Origin: Actinoplanes nipponensis
GTDB taxonomy: Bacteria; Actinomycetota; Actinomycetes; Mycobacteriales; Micromonosporaceae
Direction of reading: 5' to 3'
DNA: 64,000 nt
Assembly (NCBI RefSeq): GCF_016862275.1
Contig: NZ_BOMQ01000079.1
Coordinates: forward strand, 62,001 to 126,000
Positions 42,571-51,353 of this stretch are shown one piece after another (the first letter of the stretch is position 1; each line of letters begins with the position of its first letter). The translations under genes were made by a program, and so were the position numbers. A model generated the notes under the pieces. The model saw only the letters and a list, made by a program, of their open reading frames with translations, searched no databases and was not told the origin of the DNA.

Positions 42571-42821
42571 CGTATCGCGCCGATGCGAAGCAAGTCAGCC
42601 CTGCCGATCGATCAGGTCGCGGTACGCCCCGGACAACTCACTGCGATCGGACACGAGGAGGAGTGTTGCATGACCCGATCGATGGTCCGCCACTTCGTCA
42701 CCCAGTCCGTGCAGTCAACGGTGCAGATCGGCGGTGCTCGCCCGACCAGCGACGGCAAGAAGCGCGATGGGCGCGAGCACCGGGAACTACACGCCGTGGC
42801 GCACCAGCTGGTGAGCGGAAT

Positions 42822-43240
42822 TCAGACGGTGGCGTGGATTTCCTCGCGTAGCGCGCCGAGCGCCTCGACTACCTGAAGCTGGATGTGCCGCCATGCCCCG
42901 GCATGGTCCACGACCGGGTAGGACAGTCCGAAGGTGGCCAGCGTTACCATGGCCTGAGCGGATGCCTCGACATGTTGGCCAGCGTTGCGTAGCCGCGTGC
43001 AGCAGATCGATCGCCCGCTCGGCTCGGGGCCGCGACTCGGCCGGCAGGTGGCCGGCGAGGAAAGTGCTCATGCGCTGGACCGTGCCTCGTCCTTTCGCCG
43101 GGCACGTCCAATCCCTTGAGCAACTCACCCAGCGCGCCGAGCCGGGTTGCCGAATTCTTCCCCTGGTTGCTGGAGTCGTAGGCGACCCGGGTGGTGTGTT
43201 CGGCGCCGGGCGGGTGGACCAGCCCGGCGGAGAAGCGCAA
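42822..43240 (-). pseudogene. Decayed gene with at least two frameshifts
   Basis: Protein-like pieces occur in successive frames: RFSAGLVHPPGAEHTTRVAY and LGALGELLKGLDVPGERTR (from ~43240), STFLAGHLPAESRPRAERAI (from 43071), then ASAQAMVTLATFGLSYPVVD and LQVVEALGALREEIHATV to the stop at 42822. Together they would make one helical protein of about 140 residues. Not recognised. The region 43241-43498 holds only a leader for the next gene. Confidence 0.45.
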
Positions 43241-43498
43241 CCGTCACACCACGTCGAGGAAATCGAAGGCCGCCGCGAGGCTTAGCGGTGAGACGAGCAC
43301 CGCAGGCGGGGTGGGCCTCGCCGGCTCCAGCCGGTCGCGTCCGGAGTCGTCCGGTATTGCCATGTGACCAGGATGCCGCCGGCGGCCCGCCACCTCTCGC
43401 CGGTCGAGTGGTGCCGCTGTCGCCTTTCTTACTAACCGCTCGATGTCCGCGGCGAGGCCGCCAAGACTGATTGCCGACCCGCGGGAACGGAGGCACCT

Positions 43499-45367
43499 AT
43501 GCGCAATGCCTGCTTCCCGTCCGCACCGGGCGCGCTCTCCCGGTCCCTGACAGCACATACGGCGTACGCCGAGGCTCAGGCCGCCTGGCTGGCGTGGCTG
43601 ACGGCCGGCCACGAGCCGTCGAACGCTGAACAGTTGACCCTCTACCAGGTGATCCGTCAGACCGTCGAGCGACGCCGACCGAGTGGCGCCTGGGCGGACA
43701 TGGACGACCGCATCATCCCGCCAGCGGACGTGCTGGAGAACGTCCTCGACCGGGACAAATACGATGCCTTCGGGACGCAGATCGAGACGCTCCGGCGCCG
43801 GGTCGAGGAAACCGGCCGGGCCCTTTGCGAGCTCCTCGGATCCAACGACCTCGCCGAGGAGCTCGACGCCTACTCGTACGAGGCTCAGCTGGACTACCTC
43901 GCGACGCTGCTCGACCAGTTGCCGGCCTCGAACGTCGGCATGCTGTTCATCCGGAAATCGATCCACCTCGACCAGAGCCCGTTGCCCGCGGTACACCCCG
44001 ACCGAATCACCCGGAAACCGATCAAGTTTCTGACGTCGGACCTGCCCGGCGTCCGGCGCGCCGCGAAGTTGTGGATTCACGCGGCCATGAAGATGCTGCC
44101 GGCCCTGGTGAAGGACCAGAAGCCCGACAAGCTGACCGGGTTGCTGGTGGACTTCATCGGGCGATACTTCCCCGACGACCTACCGGCCGCCCAGGACTTC
44201 GAGCAGCGGTTCGCCAACGCCAAGGCCTATCTGCGCGACCACCCCGACCTTTGGAAGTCGCGGTTCGACCTCGAGCTGGCCGGCCGGATCAACATGTTCT
44301 TCGAGGTGGTGAACGTCGTCGTCGCCGTGCGCAAGACGGCGGACCGGCCCTCGTTCACCACCGTGCTGGGGCTGGTCAAGTCGATCACCGGGCTCGGGTC
44401 GGCCGCATTGTCCACCAAATGGGAACGCGCGACGACCTTCGTCGCCACCGACCTCGGCAAGGCGGTCAAGTGCGGGCTGGCCGAGACCAACGCGGTCCTC
44501 GACGTCATCACCGCCGCCGTCGAGATCTACGCGTCGGCGGAGTCGTACGAGAACGGAGACCTCTCGGTAGCCGCCGGCCACGCCCTGCAGGGGGTCGGGC
44601 TGGCCACCGGCGCGGTCATCGCAGGCGTCGACGCGGCGGCGACGTTCCTGGCGGCGGACGCCGTGCTGGCGTTCATACCGGGGCTGCAGGTCATCGCGCT
44701 CGGCGCGCTGGTCGCCGTGTTCGTCGGCGCCCTGCTGGTGGCCTACACCGAGGACACCAAGTTCGAGTCATGGCTGCAGAACAGCTGGTTCGGCAACCGG
44801 TGGGAGAACGTGGACGCCGAGGCCGGCCCCGAGGACGTGTGGTTCCGGGCCAAGCGGGTGGACGGCACGCCCGACATCGGGCGGCAGTTGTCGACGTACC
44901 TGGCGACGCTCTACCCGCCGCACCTGACGGCGCGGATCGGCGAGCACACCCCGCTGCTGGTCGGCGTGGAGTGTAAGCCGGTACTGGCGTACGCCTCGTC
45001 CGAGGTGGACCTGTGGCGGCTCGCCGACACGAGCGGCCCCTTGGAGCCGGCGCACTGGGTGCGGATACCGGTGTTCCGGCGGCCGTGGACCCTCGGCCGG
45101 CTCGACGACCAGCGGGTGTTCCCCGACCCTCCGACCGGCGACCCCGACCGCAGGATCGACAGCTGGGTGGCGTCGTTCGGCCCGCTCGAGTGGTCGAACG
45201 GCACCAACCCGGGCTTCGACATGACCGGCCAGCACATCGAACTGGAGATCGTGATCCCGGACCAGCTCGCACCGCAGATCGTCGAGGCCGTCGGTGGCGG
45301 CGAGGCCGGGCAGGACTTCTCCTTCCCGTACGTCGTGCGGTCCCGGGTCGAGGTGACGCCGGCATGA
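43499..45367 (+). CDS. Large protein with central hydrophobic hairpin, first gene of the unknown cluster
   Basis: 622 residues; ATG 43499 has GGAGG five bases upstream. The N-terminal ~330 residues are helical and polar. Residues ~360-423 are strongly hydrophobic (GVGLATGAVIAGVDAAATFL, DAVLAFIPGLQVIALGALVA, VFVGALLVAY), immediately followed by FESWLQNSWFG. The C-terminal ~190 residues are strand-rich. A polar protein with a buried membrane hairpin followed by an FExWL..FG element recalls polymorphic-toxin and secretion-system effectors with pore-forming parts; this is a resemblance only. No signal peptide. The stop overlaps the next start (ATGA). Confidence 0.75.
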   Translation: MRNACFPSAPGALSRSLTAHTAYAEAQAAWLAWLTAGHEPSNAEQLTLYQVIRQTVERRRPSGAWADMDDRIIPPADVLENVLDRDKYDAFGTQIETLRRRVEETGRALCELLGSNDLAEELDAYSYEAQLDYLATLLDQLPASNVGMLFIRKSIHLDQSPLPAVHPDRITRKPIKFLTSDLPGVRRAAKLWIHAAMKMLPALVKDQKPDKLTGLLVDFIGRYFPDDLPAAQDFEQRFANAKAYLRDHPDLWKSRFDLELAGRINMFFEVVNVVVAVRKTADRPSFTTVLGLVKSITGLGSAALSTKWERATTFVATDLGKAVKCGLAETNAVLDVITAAVEIYASAESYENGDLSVAAGHALQGVGLATGAVIAGVDAAATFLAADAVLAFIPGLQVIALGALVAVFVGALLVAYTEDTKFESWLQNSWFGNRWENVDAEAGPEDVWFRAKRVDGTPDIGRQLSTYLATLYPPHLTARIGEHTPLLVGVECKPVLAYASSEVDLWRLADTSGPLEPAHWVRIPVFRRPWTLGRLDDQRVFPDPPTGDPDRRIDSWVASFGPLEWSNGTNPGFDMTGQHIELEIVIPDQLAPQIVEAVGGGEAGQDFSFPYVVRSRVEVTPA

Positions 45368-48300
45368 GCGGCACACCCTTCGACGCGGTCCTGACCGAGC
45401 TCGGCCGGGCGATCGAGCCGCTGGCCGACGCCGTCCGCGCGGATCCGGTGCCGAGCGGGATCGTCGTCCTGCTCGACCGGGCGGGGATCGGCAGGACCGG
45501 CGACGGCGACGCCCTGGCGCGCTTCTGCGCCGATCTGGCCCCGGTGGTGCAGTCCGTGGAGTCGGCCGCGGGTGGCGGTGCACCCGACCCGGTGGCGCTC
45601 GGCCGCGCCCTGGAGGACCTCTTCGCGGCGGTACACGCGCTCGGCGATCAGCCCGGCGCCACCGCCGACGCGGGCGGGCGGCTCATCCGCTTTCTGCTCA
45701 CCGACTATCTGCGGCGCGCCCATCCGCTCCTGCTCGCCACCCTGGCCCTGCTCGGGCTGGTGGCCGAGGCTCCCGACGGCGCCGCCGGCCCGCCGCCGAT
45801 GCTCGAACCCGCGCGCTTTCCCCGCCTGGTCACCGACCTCAACGGGCTGATGGCCGAGGCGTACGGCTGGGGCACCCCGGACTTCGCCGCGCGGCGGCTG
45901 CTCGCGCATCTGCAGGCCGTCGCCTTCGGGCTGGGTTATCCGGCGGTGGCCGACCTCGGGCAATCCGACCAGCAGTTCCCGGCGCTACTATCCGGCCGTC
46001 CGGGCGCGCCGCCGGCCCTGCGCATCGTGCTCGCCACGGTCGGCCAGGACGACGCGCAGGCGGAGATCGGGCTGCAGATCCTGCCGATCGACGACCAGCA
46101 ACACCCCCATCCCGGCTTCGCCGTGGTTCCGTTCACGACCGGCGCTGCGGCCCAGGACGTCGACCTCGGCGAGCACTGGCATCTGGTGGTCACGGCTGCT
46201 GGCGATCTGACCGTAGCCTTCGGTCTGATCGCCTATCCGGGCGAGGTGACCGTCGGCAGCGTGACCGAGCAGATCCCGCGCCCGGTGAAGGCGGCCATGT
46301 CGCTCGGCATCGAGCGCGGCGAGGTGGCCGAGCAGTCGCGCACGCTGATCGGCGATCCCGAGAGCACCCGGCTCGAGGTCGGCACGCTGGGCCTCCACTT
46401 CGACCTCCAGGCCGACCCCCTGGACTTCGGTGTCCGGATCACAGGCCGACGGTGGCGCATCGTGGCCGAGGCCGGCGACGACGACGGCTTCCTCGCGGCG
46501 GTGCTCCCGCGGGACGGCCTCACGATTCCCTTCGACCTGACAGCCGGCTGGTCGTACCGGCGCGGGTTGTACTTCGTGGGCGGCGCCGGCCTGCGGTGGA
46601 GCCTGCCCACCTCGATCGAGATCGGGCCGGTGCACATCGACAGCGCCGCGGTGGAACTCACGGCGGGCACCACCCGGCCACAGGATCCGGTGGCGCTGCG
46701 GCTGAACGCGACGATCGACGCCGGGCTGACACTGGGGCCGTTCGCCGTGGCCGTCAGCCGGATCGGGGTCACCGCCGAGCTGCTCATCGGCGCCGATCCG
46801 GCCAACGTGGGCATCGGCCGGCTGCGGCTGCGCGCCAAGCCACCCAGTGGGGTGGGCCTGGCGATCGACGCGGCCGCCGTCTCCGGGGGCGGCTTCCTCA
46901 GCTTCGATCCCGAGGCGGGGCGCTACGCCGGCGTGTTCGAGCTGACGATCGCCGGCACGGTCGCGGTGAAGGCCGTCGCCATCATCACGACCAAGCTGCC
47001 CGGCAGCGCCCCGGGCTTCGCCCTGCTCGTGCTCATCACGGCCGAGGGGTTCACGCCCATCCAGCTGGGCATGGGATTCTCCCTCACCGGCATCGGCGGT
47101 TTACTCGCGCTCAACCACACCGTCAACCCCGAAGCCATACGCGGCGGGCTCAGCGACGGCGCGCTCGACTCGGTGCTGTTCGTCAAGGACCCGGTCCGCA
47201 ACGCCGACCGGGTACTGTCCACGCTCGACCGGCTGTTTCCACTGGCCGCCGACCGGTTGCTGGTCGGGCCGCTGGTCGAGATCAGCTGGGGGCCGGCCGG
47301 CATCGTCCGATTGCGCGCCGCGTTGCTCGTGGAGCTGCCCCAGCCCGTACGCGTCGTGTTGCTCGCCGCCCTGAGCGTCCTCCTGCCGAGGCCGTCCGCC
47401 GCCGTGGTGGAGTTGCACGCGGACGCCATCGGCGTTCTCGACTTCGAACGCGGTGAGCTGGCTCTCGACGCCTCCCTGCACCACTCCCGGGTCGCCGGTT
47501 TCACGCTCGCCGGCGACCTGGTGCTGCGGCTCAACTGGGGCAGCGATCCGGTGTTTCTACTCTCGATCGGCGGCTGGCACCCGAAGTTCGCGTCGCCGCA
47601 GGGCATCCGCCCGCTCCACCGGGTCAGCCTCAGCCTCACCGAGTCCGACAATCCGAGGGTACGACTCGAGGCCTACTTCGCGGTCACCTCGAATACGCTG
47701 CAGATCGGCGCGCGCGCGACCGTGTTCGCCGAGGCCGGCGGGTTCGGCATCGACGGGTCGGGCGCCTTCGACGCGCTGATCCAATGGTCGCCGTTCGCGT
47801 TCGACGTCGCGTTCTCCTGCCGGGTCCGGGTCTTCACCCCGTTCGGGCCGCTGCTGGCCATCTCGGTCGAGGTGAACGTGACCGGTCCCGAGCCGTGGCA
47901 CATCACCGGGCGGGCGACGGTCCAGCTGCTGTTCGTCTCGGTCGGGGTCGGCGTCGATCTGACCATCGGAGCCGCCGCCGGACCGCCCGATCCCGTCGAG
48001 ACCGCGGACGTCGCCGCCGCCGTCTGGGCCGAGCTGACCGACCCGGCGAACTGGGAGGCCGTGCTACCGGCCGCCGCGAGGCCCGGCGTGACGCTCGTCG
48101 GCGTGGCGCCCCCGGCCACGGACCGGCCGCTCGTGGCGCACCCCCTCGCCACGGTCGCGGTACGGCAGAGGGTGGCGCCGCTGGACACGCTGATCGAGCG
48201 GGTCGGCACCCGGGTGCCGGTTGAGGGGGCCCGCAGCTACTCGGTTACGGCGACTACACCGGCCGGTATTGCCGTCTCCGCGACGACCGATCCGTTCCCG

Positions 48301-48507
48301 CCCGGCCAGTACCGCGCCGGCATCTCCGACGACGAGCGGCTGGCCGCGCCGTCGTTCGTGGCCATGCACTCCGGGGTACGCCTGGACCCGCTGAGCTCCC
48401 GAGACGAGGGGCCCGGCGTGGTGTGTGATCTCGGTGTGGAGACGCTCGAGGTCACCAGCCTGGACACCGCCGCCGTCCGCGGCGTGCCGGTGGCGGCGGG
48501 CGGGTGA
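45364..48507 (+). CDS. DUF6603-family giant protein
   Basis: 1047 residues. The centre matches the DUF6603 pattern: GFSLTGIGGLLALNHTVNPE, IRGGLSDGALDSVLFVKDP, RVLSTLDRLFP, LVGPLVEISWG, VLDFERGELALDASLHHSRV, LLSIGGWHPKFASPQGI, NPRVRLEAYFAVTSNTLQIG and GFGIDGSGAFDALIQWSPFAF. From ~residue 300 it is a long run of alternating beta strands, suggesting a beta-solenoid or amphipathic beta-sheet protein of lipid-transfer or barrel-like type. No signal peptide. The family has no established function that I know of. Second gene of the operon. Confidence 0.85.
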   Translation: MSGTPFDAVLTELGRAIEPLADAVRADPVPSGIVVLLDRAGIGRTGDGDALARFCADLAPVVQSVESAAGGGAPDPVALGRALEDLFAAVHALGDQPGATADAGGRLIRFLLTDYLRRAHPLLLATLALLGLVAEAPDGAAGPPPMLEPARFPRLVTDLNGLMAEAYGWGTPDFAARRLLAHLQAVAFGLGYPAVADLGQSDQQFPALLSGRPGAPPALRIVLATVGQDDAQAEIGLQILPIDDQQHPHPGFAVVPFTTGAAAQDVDLGEHWHLVVTAAGDLTVAFGLIAYPGEVTVGSVTEQIPRPVKAAMSLGIERGEVAEQSRTLIGDPESTRLEVGTLGLHFDLQADPLDFGVRITGRRWRIVAEAGDDDGFLAAVLPRDGLTIPFDLTAGWSYRRGLYFVGGAGLRWSLPTSIEIGPVHIDSAAVELTAGTTRPQDPVALRLNATIDAGLTLGPFAVAVSRIGVTAELLIGADPANVGIGRLRLRAKPPSGVGLAIDAAAVSGGGFLSFDPEAGRYAGVFELTIAGTVAVKAVAIITTKLPGSAPGFALLVLITAEGFTPIQLGMGFSLTGIGGLLALNHTVNPEAIRGGLSDGALDSVLFVKDPVRNADRVLSTLDRLFPLAADRLLVGPLVEISWGPAGIVRLRAALLVELPQPVRVVLLAALSVLLPRPSAAVVELHADAIGVLDFERGELALDASLHHSRVAGFTLAGDLVLRLNWGSDPVFLLSIGGWHPKFASPQGIRPLHRVSLSLTESDNPRVRLEAYFAVTSNTLQIGARATVFAEAGGFGIDGSGAFDALIQWSPFAFDVAFSCRVRVFTPFGPLLAISVEVNVTGPEPWHITGRATVQLLFVSVGVGVDLTIGAAAGPPDPVETADVAAAVWAELTDPANWEAVLPAAARPGVTLVGVAPPATDRPLVAHPLATVAVRQRVAPLDTLIERVGTRVPVEGARSYSVTATTPAGIAVSATTDPFPPGQYRAGISDDERLAAPSFVAMHSGVRLDPLSSRDEGPGVVCDLGVETLEVTSLDTAAVRGVPVAAGG

Positions 48508-48514
48508 CGGGGAC

Positions 48515-50689
48515 ATGAGCGCCGAACGGCAGTTCACCTCCTGGCGACGCGACGGGCTCGTGGCAGCGGTGGCCGGCACGCCCGCGGCGGGCCGCGCCCG
48601 GGCCGACCTGACCGCGACGATCGCGCTGGCCGGCAGCGCTCGGCGCAGCCCGATCCCGGTGGAGCTGGCCGGCCCCGGCGACGTGGCCGGCGTGCCCTCG
48701 GACCAGATCGCGCGGTGCGATCCGTTCGACGGGTGCCCCGACTTCGAGCCCGAGTACTTCCCGTACGTGGAACTGGTGAACCCGGCGCTGCCCTGGCTGT
48801 TCAGCCCGGCCGGACCGAGCACCGCACCGCTGCCCAACCCCGAGGCCGTGCCGGTGCCGCCCGGCCCGCAGCGGCGCCTGCGACCCTGGCTGGCGCTGGT
48901 GACCGTGCCCGTCGAGGCGGCCACCGTCACCGCGGGCGGTAACGGCCGCCCGCCGGTGCTGAGCTGCCCGGGCGCCGAGCTGCCCGACCCGGAGGAGAGC
49001 TGGGCGTGGGCGCATGTGGACGGCGGCGGCACCGGGACGGCCGTGTCCCGCTTACTCAGTCCGCGGCGGTTGGTTGCCGGCCGGGCGTACCAGTCGTTCT
49101 TGGTGCCGGCGTTCGCAGCCGGTCTCGACCCGGCCGGCCTGCCGCACCCCGGCGCTGGGCCGCTCGACCCCGCCTGGCGGCGCGACGGCACGGCTCAGCT
49201 CCCGGTGTACTTCACCTTCCGCTTCGCCACGGGGGCCGCCGGCACGTTCGAGGAGCTCGCCCGCCGCCTACGGCCGCGCGCCGCCCCGGAGGCCACCACC
49301 GGTCGCGTCGTGGCGACGGACGCACCCGGCTGGGGCGTCGTCGGCCCGGCCGGCTCGACCGTGGTGGTGCCCGGCGCATTGCGGCCGGTGAAGACGGCCG
49401 CGGCCGACCCACTGCCGCCCGGCCTGGCCGCCCGCCTGGCCGCCGCGATCAGCGCCACCGGCCCCGGGCCGCAACTGCGTCCACCGCTGTACGGGCAGGA
49501 CTACGCCGGCGGAGCGACCGCCGTGGACGCCGCCGGCGCCGGCTGGCTGCCCGAGCTGAACACCGACCCGCGCCACCGGCTCGCGGCCGGCCTCGGCGCC
49601 TGGGCCGTCGCGGTCAACCAGGACAGCCTCAGCGACCGGGCCTGGACACAACTCGCGGCCGCCGGCATCCAGCCGGCCGCGTCCACCGATCCCGAGCTCG
49701 GCGACGCGATGCGGCCCGTGCTGGCCGCCCGGGCGGACGCAGGTCCGGTCGCGGTCCTGGCGCCCGCCCTGGCCCGGCTCGCCCGCGCCGCCGGGCCGCG
49801 AGCGGCCGCGGTGCCCGGGATGCCCGCGCCGCCCGCCCCCGCGGCTCCCGCCCGGCGGTTCGCGCCCACCTTCGACGAGCCCGCCTTCACGCTGCTGCGG
49901 GCGGTCGCCCCGGAGTGGCTGCTGCCCGGCGCCGGCGACATCCCCGACGAGTCCGTCGTCGCGCTGAGCACCGATCAGTCCTTCGCCGAGGCCTTCCTGG
50001 TCGGGCTCAACCACGCGCTCGCCCGGGAACTGCAGTGGCGCCGCTATCCGCTGGACACGACCGGCACCATGTTCCACCGCTTCTGGGCGGCCGCCCCGGG
50101 CGCCGCGGACCCCACGGTCGGAGAGATCGCCGGCTGGCACGACACCGCGCTGGGCAGCCACGGGCCCGCGCCGGACAACCTGGTCCTGCTGGTCCGGGGC
50201 GCGCTGCTGCGGCGGTTCCCGACCGCGTCGATCTACCTCTCCGGGTTCCGGCCGGCGGACGGCGCCGAGGTGCGGATGGCGCCGGTCGTCGCGGGCCGGC
50301 TGGCCGCCGGCACGTCGTTCTTCGGCTTCCCGATCACCCCGGAGACAGCGCTGAACCCGGCCGGGGCCGACGGCATCACCGGCTGGAAGGTGGTCATCGA
50401 GGAAGGGGTGGACCATCCCCGGTTCGGGCTGGACCCGGCGCCGGCGGACGGCGGCACCGCGCCCGTCGACGGCTGGCGCGACCTGGACTGGGGGCACCCG
50501 CAGGTCGCCGCGGCCGCGTACGTGCCGGTCGCCGGGCCGCTGGCCGGCCTCACCCGGCCGCTCACCACGCGGCCCGGCCCGGCCCTGGCGGTACGCCTCA
50601 CCTGGGGCGCCGACTCGGCGGAGCTCGCCATGATCCTCACCCGTCCAGCGTTCCGGGTGCGCATCCCGGTCGCCTTGTGGCTGTCCTGA
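48515..50689 (+). CDS. Large uncharacterised cluster protein (YPLDT..FxRFW family)
   Basis: 724 residues, soluble. Diagnostic-looking segments are in the C-terminal third: FAEAFLVGLNHALARELQWR, RYPLDTTGTMFHRFW, LVLLVRGALLRRFPTASIYL, FFGFPITPETALN and GWKVVIEEGVDHPRFGLD. I have seen this pattern in large hypothetical proteins of actinobacteria and cyanobacteria encoded near DUF6603 genes; no activity is known to me. The N-terminal half is Ala/Pro-rich with an Asp-Pro-rich opening (DPFDGCPDFEPEYFPYVEL). Seven bases separate it from each neighbour. Confidence 0.75.
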   Translation: MSAERQFTSWRRDGLVAAVAGTPAAGRARADLTATIALAGSARRSPIPVELAGPGDVAGVPSDQIARCDPFDGCPDFEPEYFPYVELVNPALPWLFSPAGPSTAPLPNPEAVPVPPGPQRRLRPWLALVTVPVEAATVTAGGNGRPPVLSCPGAELPDPEESWAWAHVDGGGTGTAVSRLLSPRRLVAGRAYQSFLVPAFAAGLDPAGLPHPGAGPLDPAWRRDGTAQLPVYFTFRFATGAAGTFEELARRLRPRAAPEATTGRVVATDAPGWGVVGPAGSTVVVPGALRPVKTAAADPLPPGLAARLAAAISATGPGPQLRPPLYGQDYAGGATAVDAAGAGWLPELNTDPRHRLAAGLGAWAVAVNQDSLSDRAWTQLAAAGIQPAASTDPELGDAMRPVLAARADAGPVAVLAPALARLARAAGPRAAAVPGMPAPPAPAAPARRFAPTFDEPAFTLLRAVAPEWLLPGAGDIPDESVVALSTDQSFAEAFLVGLNHALARELQWRRYPLDTTGTMFHRFWAAAPGAADPTVGEIAGWHDTALGSHGPAPDNLVLLVRGALLRRFPTASIYLSGFRPADGAEVRMAPVVAGRLAAGTSFFGFPITPETALNPAGADGITGWKVVIEEGVDHPRFGLDPAPADGGTAPVDGWRDLDWGHPQVAAAAYVPVAGPLAGLTRPLTTRPGPALAVRLTWGADSAELAMILTRPAFRVRIPVALWLS

Positions 50690-50696
50690 GGTCGCC

Positions 50697-51353
50697 ATGT
50701 TCACCCATCTCCGGACTCAGCTCACGGCGCAGACCGTGGCCGCGCGTCGTGCCGTAGCCGCGGCGACCAGCGCTGTCGACCAGGCCGCCGACGCTGCCCG
50801 GGCCGCCGCGGCGGGGGTCGAGCTTGAGGTGGCCCGCCGCGGCCTCGCCGAGCTGGAGGCCCGCTCGGCCGAGCTGGACGCGATCGCGGCACAGGTCGGC
50901 GCCGACCCGCCCGACGAGGTCGCCCTGCGGACGCTCGCCGACGAGCAGACGAAGGCTGGGCTCGAGGCCCGGCGGGCTCGCCTCGACCAGCGCGGGCAGC
51001 GGTTTGGGCTTGCGCAGGACCGGGCCGCCACCCTGACAGCACACGACGGCGCCGCCGACGACGTGGCGGCCCTGGCCACCGAGATCCGTTCCTGGCCAGC
51101 AGCGGCGGGATCCGCCGATCTGCAGGCGGCACTGGCCGCCCTGGACTCGGTGGTCACCGCGTCGCGGGCGCAGCGGCAGCTCGCGCACGCCGCCAGGACC
51201 GACGACTTGACCGCGGCAGCCGCGGCGCTGTCCGCAGCCTTGGACGGGGTGCGCGGCGCCGTGGCGACCACGGCGGCGGCCCGGGACAAGGCGGCGGCCG
51301 CGCTCGCCAGGGCCGCGGATCAGCTGCGTGCCGTCAACGAGGAGGCGCCCTGA
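50697..51353 (+). CDS. Coiled-coil protein of the unknown cluster
   Basis: 218 residues that are nearly all Ala/Glu/Arg heptads (AVAAATSAVDQAADAARAAA, LEVARRGLAELEARSAELDA, LEARRARLDQRGQRFGLAQD). No membrane segment. Likely a rod or scaffold linking the larger cluster proteins, whose own N-termini carry similar coils. Its stop shares a base with the next start (TGATG). Confidence 0.7.
   Translation: MFTHLRTQLTAQTVAARRAVAAATSAVDQAADAARAAAAGVELEVARRGLAELEARSAELDAIAAQVGADPPDEVALRTLADEQTKAGLEARRARLDQRGQRFGLAQDRAATLTAHDGAADDVAALATEIRSWPAAAGSADLQAALAALDSVVTASRAQRQLAHAARTDDLTAAAAALSAALDGVRGAVATTAAARDKAAAALARAADQLRAVNEEAP

Noticed and set aside
42670-42876. 68-codon plus-strand ORF with a strong GAGGAGGAG upstream
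   Set aside because: The SD is good, but the peptide looks unlike protein and overlaps the decayed minus-strand gene; kept as unlikely.
49006-50757. 583-codon alternative plus-strand frame within the cluster
   Set aside because: Arg-rich shadow of the 724-residue protein; no start signal and no recognisable domain.
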